Origin: Streptomyces hayashii
Lineage (GTDB): Bacteria > Actinomycetota > Actinomycetes > Streptomycetales > Streptomycetaceae
DNA: 64,000 nt
Direction of reading: 5' to 3'
NCBI RefSeq assembly: GCF_024539815.1
Contig: NZ_JAHHIU010000085.1
Coordinates: 1-64,000, forward strand
Part shown: one piece after another, positions 1 through 6,473 of the stretch
Layout: each line of letters opens with the position of its first letter
Numbering within the stretch: the first letter of the stretch is position 1
Translations under genes and position numbers: made by a program
The notes under the pieces: generated by a model
Told to the model about the DNA's origin: nothing
The model's input: the letters and a program-made list of their open reading frames with translations, nothing else
The model's database searches: none

Positions 1-46
1 GGGCTAGGGGCCCGGGCGGAGGTGGGGAGGGCGGGGAGGCCGGCGT

Positions 47-784
47 TCAGGCGACGTCCGACGTCACGCCCAGCGCCGCCAGCAACCGCTCGCGGTACTC
101 GCCGAGCAGCGGGTCCCGGTACGAGCGCGGATGCGGCCGCTCGACGGTCAGGTCGAGCCCGATGCGCCCGTGGTCGAGGACGAGGACGCGGTCGGCGAGC
201 ACGATCGCCTCGTCCACGTCGTGGGTGACGAGCAGCACGGAGGGTCTGTGGGCCTCCCACAGCACCCGCAGCAGGGCGTGCATCCTGATGCGGGTAAGGG
301 CGTCCAGCGCTCCGAACGGCTCGTCGGCCAGCAGCAGTTCGGGCTCGCGGACCAGCGAGCGGGCCAGCGCGGCGCGCTGAGCCTCACCGCCGGACAGCTC
401 GTTGGGCCAGGCACGCTCGCGACCCTTCAGCCCGACCTCGGCGAGCGCCTCCCGCCCCCTGCGGTCGGCCTCCCTGCCGTCGAGGCCGAGCAGCACGTTG
501 TCCAGCACCCGCCGCCAGGGCAGCAGCCGGGAGTCCTGGAAGACGACGGACACCCGTTCCGGCGCCGAAAGCTCCCCGTCCCCGGTGACCTCGTGGTCCA
601 GGCCCGCGACGGCCCGCAGCAGGGTGCTCTTGCCGGATCCGCTGTGTCCGAGCAGGGCCACGAACTGTCCGGCGGGGATGTCCAGGTCGATGCCGTCGAG
701 GACGGTGCGTCCGTCGAAGGACCGGGTCAGGCCGCGCAGTCGGACGGCGGCGGACCGGGTCAGTTGCTCAGTGTGCGGCGCCAC
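47..784 (-). CDS. Sulfonate-type ABC transporter ATP-binding protein
   Basis: This 245-residue ATPase powers import by the adjacent permease and lipoprotein, and belongs to the nitrate/sulfonate/taurine (SsuB/TauB) family. Visible motifs are Walker A GHSGSGKST (about 46-54), the Q-loop Gln in VVFQDS (83), signature LSGGE (130-134), Walker B LLLADEP (150-156) and the H-loop His in VTHD (188). The GTG at 784 is chosen because GGAGGGT sits 6 bases upstream; the frame stays open further upstream but runs into the permease gene. The start overlaps the end of the permease gene by 25 bases, so translation is probably coupled. It is the last gene of a three-gene operon. The substrate is inferred from family and from the cysteine-rich leader ahead of the operon. 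Confidence 0.93.
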   Translation of the reverse strand: MAPHTEQLTRSAAVRLRGLTRSFDGRTVLDGIDLDIPAGQFVALLGHSGSGKSTLLRAVAGLDHEVTGDGELSAPERVSVVFQDSRLLPWRRVLDNVLLGLDGREADRRGREALAEVGLKGRERAWPNELSGGEAQRAALARSLVREPELLLADEPFGALDALTRIRMHALLRVLWEAHRPSVLLVTHDVDEAIVLADRVLVLDHGRIGLDLTVERPHPRSYRDPLLGEYRERLLAALGVTSDVA

Positions 785-1749
785 GACAGCACCCTCCGTT
801 CGATGAGACGGACCGCGCTGTCGGAGATCAGGCCGAAGACGCCGTAGATGAGGAGGCCGACCAGGATGACGTCCGACTGGCCGTAGTTCTGGGCCTGGAA
901 CATCATGTAACCGAGCCCGCTGGTGGCGTTGATCTGCTCCAGGACGACCAGTCCGAGCCAGGATCCGGTGACGCCGAGCCGGAGTCCCACGAAGAATCCG
1001 GGCAGTGCTCCGGGGATCACGATCTGCCGGATGAACCGGACCTTCGACAGGCCCTGCACCTCCGCGAGTTCGACGAACCGGTGGTCGATGCCGGACAGCG
1101 CGGCATGCGTGTTGAGGTAGATCGGTATGTAGACGACGATGGCGATGATCGCGATCTTGAAGGTCTCGCCGATGCCCAGCCAGAGGATGAACAACGGGAT
1201 CAGTCCCAGGGTCGGGATGGCCCGGTTGAGCTGCACGGTCCCGTCGATCAGCGCCTCGCCGGTCCGGGTCAGCCCCGAGGCGAGCGCGAGCGTCACCCCG
1301 GCGATGAGGCCGATCGCGAAGCCGTATCCGGCGCGCTCCAGCGAGGTGAGGACGTCGGTGGTCAGCGTCCCGTCCGTCCACAGGTGGACGCCGGTCTCCA
1401 GTACCGTCCAGGGCGCGGGAATCGCCCCGGTGTCCAGTCGCCCGGCCGCCGAGGCGGCGGCCCACAGGGCGATCAGGAGCAGCGGTCCGGCGAGCCGGGA
1501 TGCCGGCCACGGTTTGCCGGGAGCGAGTCCACGGCGTCGGCGGCGACGGACCCGGGACCCGTCGCCGGCCCCCGGGGCCCCCGAGGCCGGCGCCGCGGCG
1601 ACGGCGCCGACGGCGGGAGCCGCGGTCACGGCCGTGTCGGTGTCGGTGCCCGGGTCGGTGCCCGGGGCGGTCTGCGTGTCGGTGTTCGTGTCGGTGTTCG
1701 TGTCTGCGGCCGGGCTCGTGCCCGTGGCCGTGCCGGTGCTGGTGGTCAT
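760..1749 (-). CDS. Sulfonate-type ABC transporter permease
   Basis: The 329-residue integral membrane permease has about six hydrophobic segments from residue 86 onward and the cytoplasmic EAA-type coupling loop near 228-255 (VQGLSKVRF then IPGALPG), as in the SsuC/TauC family. The start ATG at 1749 follows GGAGG by 8 bases and lies 5 bases after the stop of the binding-protein gene. The first 75 residues are odd for the family: a Thr/Asp-rich low-complexity stretch (TNTDTNTDT), then Ala/Pro, then a run of Arg before the first membrane segment. The tract is encoded by near-repeats of gtgtcggtgttc on the plus strand. An internal start nearer the Arg run cannot be excluded. Confidence 0.92.
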   Translation of the reverse strand: MTTSTGTATGTSPAADTNTDTNTDTQTAPGTDPGTDTDTAVTAAPAVGAVAAAPASGAPGAGDGSRVRRRRRRGLAPGKPWPASRLAGPLLLIALWAAASAAGRLDTGAIPAPWTVLETGVHLWTDGTLTTDVLTSLERAGYGFAIGLIAGVTLALASGLTRTGEALIDGTVQLNRAIPTLGLIPLFILWLGIGETFKIAIIAIVVYIPIYLNTHAALSGIDHRFVELAEVQGLSKVRFIRQIVIPGALPGFFVGLRLGVTGSWLGLVVLEQINATSGLGYMMFQAQNYGQSDVILVGLLIYGVFGLISDSAVRLIERRVLSWRRTLSN

Positions 1750-1754
1750 GGCGG

Positions 1755-2822
1755 TCACCTCCGGTACTCGGCTGCCACGGACTTGGCGGCGATGCCCTCG
1801 AAGCGGTGGTCGAAGAGCGAGGCGACGTCGAACTCCTTCACGAAGCCGCCCTCCGCGAGGAGGTCCGCGGTCTCCTGCTCCCACTTGACGGCCTCGTCCC
1901 AACTCGGTGGGAACAGCGGCTTGTTGGCGAGTGCGGTGATCGACTCCGCCTGGTCGAGGGTCAGGTTCTGCGTCTTGACGAAGAACTCCTCGTTCCAGAC
2001 GTCCGGGTTCTCGTAGCTCCACACCAGGCCCTGCGCCCACTGCGGGACGAACGCGGCGACGGCGGCCGCCTTCGCCTCGTCGTTCAGCACGGAGGTCGGC
2101 GCCCACAGCAGGCTGAGCAGGTCCACGACGTCGGTGGTGATGACGCGGGCGCCCTTGGGCCCGTACTGCTTGAGATAGGCGGGCGACTGGGTGTTGCCCA
2201 GCGGGGCGATGTCCACCTGGCCCGACTGGAGGGCGGTGAGGAACTGGTTGCTGGTCAGCGGGACGAGCCTCACGTCGTCGTACGTGAGGCCGGCCTTCTT
2301 CAGCGCCCGCAGCAGGACGACGCCCTGCGCCTGGCCCTGTGAGAACGCCAGCTTCTTTCCGCGGAAGTCGTCGACGCCGTTGATGTCGCTGCCCGGCTTG
2401 GTGGCGAAGACGTAGTTCGGCTTGCGTGTGATGTTGATCGCGACGATCTTCGCGTCGAAACCCTGGTAATGCGCCTGGATCGGCGGGATGCCCGCGTTGT
2501 TGGCGACGTCCAGGGACTTCGCGCGGAATGCGTTGATGACATCCGGACCGGCTCCGATGTTCAGCCAGTTCGACACCTTGAACGGCAGCTCGGGCAGATG
2601 CGCCAGCTTGAGCTGCAACTCCTGCTGGCCCTGGAAGGAGGCGATCTTCAGACTCGTGCCGGCCGGCACCTTGTCGGCGAGCGGGGCGGTCGAGACGCCC
2701 TTGCCGCCGGTGGCGGCACTGCTCTCCGCGCAGCCGCTGAGCCCGGCGACCCCGGCGGCGGCGCCGAGCAGGGAGGTGAGGAAGAGGCGCCGGTCGACAC
2801 CGGACGTACGGGAAACAGGCAT
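1755..2822 (-). CDS. Sulfonate-type ABC transporter substrate-binding lipoprotein
   Basis: This 355-residue periplasmic-binding-protein-like lipoprotein resembles SsuA/TauA. The N-terminus has a twin-arginine pair (residues 11-12, VDRRLFL), a hydrophobic stretch and a lipobox LSGC with Cys31 as the lipidation site. The body contains the usual two-lobed binding-protein pattern, for example SLKIASFQGQQEL and later LTSNQFLTALQSGQVDIAP. It is the first gene of the transporter operon. A G-rich sequence stands about 7 bases before the ATG. A leader of about 200 bases separates it from a cysteine-rich micro-ORF that may control it. The sulfonate assignment rests on family likeness and that leader; nitrate or taurine are alternatives. 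Confidence 0.9.
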   Translation of the reverse strand: MPVSRTSGVDRRLFLTSLLGAAAGVAGLSGCAESSAATGGKGVSTAPLADKVPAGTSLKIASFQGQQELQLKLAHLPELPFKVSNWLNIGAGPDVINAFRAKSLDVANNAGIPPIQAHYQGFDAKIVAINITRKPNYVFATKPGSDINGVDDFRGKKLAFSQGQAQGVVLLRALKKAGLTYDDVRLVPLTSNQFLTALQSGQVDIAPLGNTQSPAYLKQYGPKGARVITTDVVDLLSLLWAPTSVLNDEAKAAAVAAFVPQWAQGLVWSYENPDVWNEEFFVKTQNLTLDQAESITALANKPLFPPSWDEAVKWEQETADLLAEGGFVKEFDVASLFDHRFEGIAAKSVAAEYRR

Positions 2823-2856
2823 GGGAGGACCCCCCAGAGAAACGGAGAAAGAGCCT

Positions 2857-2885
2857 GGCAGCGGCAGCGGCAGCGGCAGCGGCAG
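2857..2885. repeat. GGCAGC hexamer tandem repeat in transporter leader
   Basis: The six-base unit GGCAGC (plus strand) is repeated almost five times in the untranslated leader, ending about 35 bases upstream of the binding-protein start. Length changes here would alter leader structure but not a reading frame. Confidence 0.85.
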
Positions 2886-3006
2886 ACGCAGACATTGGGC
2901 ACGGCATGGCGGTGCAGGGCGCGAGAAGGCACGACGGAGTGCGGCAAAGCCCGGCCGAGGAAATTCACCGGGGCAAGGAATTCACCCGGTCGAAGGCGGG
3001 GAGAAG

Positions 3007-3025
3007 GGCGCGCTCCCGGCGCGCC
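3007..3025 (-). terminator. GC-only hairpin after cysteine-rich leader ORF
   Basis: A perfect 7-bp stem (GGCGCGC / GCGCGCC) with a 5-base loop lies 6 bases downstream of the stop codon of the MSCRTFCC micro-ORF and before the transporter operon. There is no U-tract, which is usual for actinobacterial terminators. Its place fits an attenuator hairpin whose folding could depend on a ribosome at the Cys codons; this role is inferred. Confidence 0.5.
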
Positions 3026-3031
3026 GGGGCG

Positions 3032-3058
3032 TCAGCAACAGAAGGTGCGACAGCTCAT
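3032..3058 (-). CDS. Cysteine-rich leader micro-ORF (MSCRTFCC)
   Basis: This eight-codon frame, too short for normal gene calling, reads MSCRTFCC and ends in two consecutive Cys codons (TGT TGC) right before TGA. Three of eight residues are Cys. An AGGA lies about 10 bases before its ATG. It sits about 210 bases upstream of the sulfonate-type transporter operon, on the same strand, and is followed by a GC-only hairpin. Cysteine-rich leader peptides that sense cysteine supply by ribosome stalling are known upstream of sulfur genes in mycobacteria; a similar role here is inferred. An overlapping frame from ATG 3097 is a less compelling alternative. Confidence 0.5.
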   Translation of the reverse strand: MSCRTFCC

Positions 3059-3112
3059 GAGAAAGATGTTCCTGTCCGGGCGTGAGGCCTGTCAACATTC
3101 GGAGTTTCTGAA

Positions 3113-4327
3113 TTAACTCGGCTGAGGCGGGACGCCCGTGGACGAGGCCAGGGGGTCGCGGTAGAGCACGTCCAGCGCCACCGCCCCGCCCGCCACGGCC
3201 GGCACGGAGCGGGGAAAGCTGCTCGGCGAGACGCCGGCCGCGCGCTCCGCCCCCACCTCGTCCCGCAGCGTGGCGAGGCAGTCCTCCCGGAACAGCACCC
3301 CCACCTCCGTGACCACGACACGCTCCGGGTTGAGCACGTCCAGCAGCAGACCGGCCGCCCGCCCCACCATCCGTGCCCGCTCCCGCAACAGCCGTGCCGC
3401 CACCGGGTCGCCGGAGTCCGCGGCGGCGACCACATGCATCGGGTTCACCCCGTCGGTCACCCCCGCCTCCCGGGCCTGACGGCACAACGTCCGCTCGCTC
3501 AGCTCCACTTGCAGGCAGCCGACCCGTCCGCAGTCGCAGGGCCGCGTGCCGCCTGGCAACGGCAGATGCGCGATCGAGCCGGCCTGGGAACGCGGCCCGT
3601 GATGCACCTCGTCGTGGGTGGCGAACGCCGCGTCGACCATGTTCCCGACGAACAGATGCAGCACGCTCCGGCTGCCGCGGGCCCCTCCGAACAACCGCTC
3701 CGCGTTGACCAACGCCCGCGCGTGCCCGTCCACATGGACCGCCAGCCCGGTATGGGCGCTCATCGCCTCACGCACCGGCACGTCCCGCCAGCCCAGCAGC
3801 GGATGCTCGACGACGGTGCCCGAATCCCGGTCCACCCAGCCGCCCACGGCGACCCCCAGCGACAGGGGACGGCAGCCGGGGGTCTCGCCCAGCAGCGCGC
3901 TCAGCCCGTCGGCGGCCCGCGTCAGCACCTCGGACGGTCCGAGACCGCGATGCCGCAACTCCCGCCGCGCCACCACCCGTCCGCGCAGATCCAGCAGGGA
4001 GACGGTCGTGTGCGCCACCGCCACGTGCACGCCGCCCACCACGAACCGGGAGTCGTTCAGATCCACGGGAACGTGCGGGCGGCCCACCCCGTTGCTGCGC
4101 CGGGGCGCGGCCGCCTCCCGAAGCAGCCCGATCCGGGTGAGCCGGGCGCAGTGGTCGGTGACGGAGGCGGGGGACAGCCCGGTCAGCCGGGCGATGGTGG
4201 AGCGCGCCACCGGTCCGTGCTCCAGCACGGACCGCAGGATCACACTGGCGCTGGTGCGCCGGCGGTCGCTGTCGGCGACCCGGGTGAGGGGAGAGGCCAG
4301 AGCGGGGGGAGCCGCGGTACGGGGCAT
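3113..4327 (-). CDS. ROK-family transcriptional regulator
   Basis: The 404-residue protein has an N-terminal winged helix-turn-helix (about 25-72, with ARSTIARLTGLSPASV) followed by a ROK sugar-kinase fold. The ROK zinc motif is present as CDCGRVGC (264-271), with His254 as the probable fourth ligand. The catalytic segment that in ROK kinases reads like NDANAA is here VDGHARALVNAE (199-210), so kinase activity is unlikely and a regulatory role more so. The start is supported by GAGGAAG about 6 bases upstream. It is encoded upstream of, and in line with, the sulfonate-type operon, with the leader between them. Whether it controls that operon or a sugar locus elsewhere cannot be told from sequence. 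Confidence 0.9.
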   Translation of the reverse strand: MPRTAAPPALASPLTRVADSDRRRTSASVILRSVLEHGPVARSTIARLTGLSPASVTDHCARLTRIGLLREAAAPRRSNGVGRPHVPVDLNDSRFVVGGVHVAVAHTTVSLLDLRGRVVARRELRHRGLGPSEVLTRAADGLSALLGETPGCRPLSLGVAVGGWVDRDSGTVVEHPLLGWRDVPVREAMSAHTGLAVHVDGHARALVNAERLFGGARGSRSVLHLFVGNMVDAAFATHDEVHHGPRSQAGSIAHLPLPGGTRPCDCGRVGCLQVELSERTLCRQAREAGVTDGVNPMHVVAAADSGDPVAARLLRERARMVGRAAGLLLDVLNPERVVVTEVGVLFREDCLATLRDEVGAERAAGVSPSSFPRSVPAVAGGAVALDVLYRDPLASSTGVPPQPS

Positions 4328-4793
4328 GGGGAACTTCCTCGGAAGTCAGGAGCCGGTCCGACACTGCGCCGTCTGTGGAGCGCGGCGCGCCGGACGATCG
4401 GCTCCGCCCGCCTCACACCGGAGGGCGACAGGTGGCAGCGCCCACTCGTCGCAGGTCGACATGGCGACGCGACGAGAAGTTCAGAGCCTGGGCCTGGGCA
4501 ACCATGGCTCGAAGCTAGCAGCGAGGACCCGTCCTGCCCAGACGGCGACCGACGGGCGAGACGACCGCTGCGCGTTTGGCGGAACCCTACAGAGACCGGA
4601 CGAGAGGCCCGCGTAGCCCGCACCACCTCACCTCAGTGACCGGCGTCACGCTGTACCGGGTGTAACCCCCATGCTTTGTCCGAAGCCCACCAAGTCCCTG
4701 ATCACCCTCTTGTCGATCGCCGACGGTGATCGCGCGTACCCCCCTGGGATAGCGTCGCCGTGTCCCGATCCGTACGACCTCCGCGGAGTCCCC
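4328..4793. other. Intergenic region between ROK gene and bioY
   Basis: This 466-base divergent intergenic stretch has no convincing gene. It must hold the promoters of both flanking genes. A TAGCGT box at 4750-4755 lies 38 bases before the bioY start and is a candidate -10; I see no matching -35. No biotin-repressor palindrome was recognised. Confidence 0.6.
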
Positions 4794-5399
4794 ATGAGCA
4801 CGGCCGCCGTCACCCCCGCACGTCCCGGACAGGTCCTCGCCGACCTGCTCCCGTTCCCCACGCTCCGCGCGGGCGGGGCCGCCACCCGTGCCCGGGACGT
4901 CGCACTCGTGCTCGGCGGCGCCGCGCTGACCGGCCTCGCGGCGCAGATCGCGGTTCCCGTCCCCGGCACCCCGGTACCGGTGACCGGCCAGACCTTCGCC
5001 GCGCTGCTCGTCGGCACGACCCTCGGCGCGCGCCGCGGCGCCTCCTCGCTCGCCGTGTACGCGCTGGCCGGGCTCGCGGGCGTGCCGTGGTTCGCCGACG
5101 GCGCCTCGGGCGTCGGCGTCTCCTTCGGCTACATCCTCGGCATGATCCTCGCGACCGCCGTCGTGGGCGCGCTGGCCCGCCGCGGCGCGGACCGCTCCGT
5201 GCTGCGCATGGCGGGCACGATGCTGCTGGGCGAGGCGATCATCTACGCCGTCGGCGTCCCGTACCTGGCCTACGCGGCCGGCATCTCCGCCTCCGCCGCC
5301 ATCGCGGCCGGCCTCACCCCGTTCCTGATCGGTGACGCCCTCAAGGCGGCTCTGGCGATGGGCCTGCTGCCCACCGCGTGGAAGCTCGTCCAGCGCTGA
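4794..5399 (+). CDS. bioY: Biotin transporter BioY
   Basis: BioY is the membrane-embedded biotin-binding (S) component of an energy-coupling-factor transporter. The 201-residue protein shows the family pattern: VPVTGQTFAALLVG (62-74), LGARRG (77-82), a Tyr/Gly-rich segment GYILGMILA (112-120) and the C-terminal FLIGDALK (177-184). Six hydrophobic segments are visible. The ATG at 4794 follows GGAG; an upstream in-frame ATG at 4671 would add a non-hydrophobic, non-conserved extension and is rejected. No BioM/BioN genes are adjacent, so it either works alone or uses shared energising subunits. Confidence 0.92.
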   Translation: MSTAAVTPARPGQVLADLLPFPTLRAGGAATRARDVALVLGGAALTGLAAQIAVPVPGTPVPVTGQTFAALLVGTTLGARRGASSLAVYALAGLAGVPWFADGASGVGVSFGYILGMILATAVVGALARRGADRSVLRMAGTMLLGEAIIYAVGVPYLAYAAGISASAAIAAGLTPFLIGDALKAALAMGLLPTAWKLVQR

Positions 5400-5537
5400 C
5401 GGCCCGGCACGGTGACGGCCCGGCGCGGTGACGGCCCGGCGCGGTGACCGCCCGGGGCAGTGACCGCCCGGCGGTCCGACCGCCCGGGGCAGTGACCGCC
5501 CGGCGGTCCGACCGCCCGGGGTCGTGACCGCGCGACG
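5394..5537. repeat. 16-bp tandem repeat array at the bioY stop codon
   Basis: Nine degenerate 16-base units such as CGGTGACGGCCCGGCG follow one another without spacers. The first unit contains the bioY TGA. Units 3-8 alternate between two forms, so positions 5458-5489 and 5490-5521 are an exact 32-base duplication. Each unit carries GTGAC or CCGAC followed by CGCCCGG, and neighbouring units can pair. Confidence 0.85.
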
Positions 5538-5565
5538 CCGGTGACCGGCCCGCAGCGGACGGAAG

Positions 5566-5604
5566 GGAGGCGTGACCCGACGGTTGCCGTCGGGTCACGC
5601 CTCC
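5566..5604. terminator. Perfect 18-bp hairpin terminator
   Basis: GGAGGCGTGACCCGACGG pairs exactly with its complement across a TTG loop, ending in TT on the plus side. It lies between the convergent bioY and LPXTG-protein genes and can serve both. Confidence 0.85.
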
Positions 5605-5616
5605 TTCGCGTGGGGC

Positions 5617-6339
5617 TCAGCTCGCCCTGGCGGTCGGCCGCCGGTGCGACCACCACAGTCCGGCCGCTCCCGCCACGAGCAACGAGACTCCGGCCGCGCC
5701 CAGCGGGAGCACGTCCCGTCCGACGCCGGTCCTCGGCAGTTCGTCGCCGCCGGGAGCCGCGGGCCTGTTGTCGGTGCCGAGGAGCAACGGGGTGGCGGGC
5801 GCGTTCGGCGACGGGTTCGCCGTGCCGAACGGCACCGGTCCCTGCTGCCAGAACGTCTTCTTGCCGTCACTCGTCCGGACCGGCAGGCAGATCTTCCCGG
5901 TCTTTTTCAGATCGAAGGCCGCGTCGACGTCGTACGATTTCGACGCGCCGGCCGCGAGATCGCCGACGGGGCAGGAGAAACCGCTGTTGGAGCCTGCCGG
6001 AAGATCCTTCTTCGCGATGGCTTCACAGCCCTGAACGCTTTTGACCGTGAGCCCGTCGAAGCCGACGATCAGAAGCCGTATGGGTCCGCTGTCCTTGGTC
6101 CCCTCATTCTTCACCGTGGCGGTGATCGCCGTCTTCCCGGATTTGTTGTCGACCGAGATCCTCTCCGGCAGCAGCGTCGTCGTCCTCACGCCCGCGGGCG
6201 CCTGGTCGACGGCCTTTCCCCCCTTGCCGCTGCCCGGCCCCTGATCGTCCGCCCCGGCAGGGAAGGAAAGGATCAACACTGCCGAGAAAGATGCCGCGAC
6301 CAGTGATCCGGCAATGGTCGTCGCACGACGAGAACTCAT
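5617..6339 (-). CDS. LPXTG-anchored secreted protein
   Basis: This 240-residue exported protein has a signal peptide (1-30, ending near FPAGA|DD) and a classic C-terminal sorting signal: LPRTG at 201-205, a hydrophobic span (212-230) and the charged tail SHRRPTARAS. A sortase would cleave between Thr and Gly and link it to peptidoglycan. The central part has two Cys pairs (105/123 and perhaps 151) and a beta-rich pattern like bacterial DUF11/CARDB-type repeats, with no recognised enzymatic motif. The ATG at 6339 is taken because it directly precedes the Arg-containing signal peptide; an upstream ATG would add 22 unlikely residues. It is divergent from the kinase gene, so the two promoters share a short region. 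Confidence 0.85.
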   Translation of the reverse strand: MSSRRATTIAGSLVAASFSAVLILSFPAGADDQGPGSGKGGKAVDQAPAGVRTTTLLPERISVDNKSGKTAITATVKNEGTKDSGPIRLLIVGFDGLTVKSVQGCEAIAKKDLPAGSNSGFSCPVGDLAAGASKSYDVDAAFDLKKTGKICLPVRTSDGKKTFWQQGPVPFGTANPSPNAPATPLLLGTDNRPAAPGGDELPRTGVGRDVLPLGAAGVSLLVAGAAGLWWSHRRPTARAS

Positions 6340-6473
6340 GTTCGGCCCCCTTGGCTGCGCCTGAATTCGCAGTACTTGAAGAGGTACCACAAGATTTCTC
6401 CGCACTATGCTGGTACGGCACTAAGTGTGACTATTGTGTTTCTGAGTCCGGACAATGCAGGGGGTGCAGCGGA

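Noticed and set aside
4671-4793. Upstream start for bioY
   Set aside because: It would add about 41 residues that are not hydrophobic and not typical for BioY; the downstream ATG has a ribosome-binding site.
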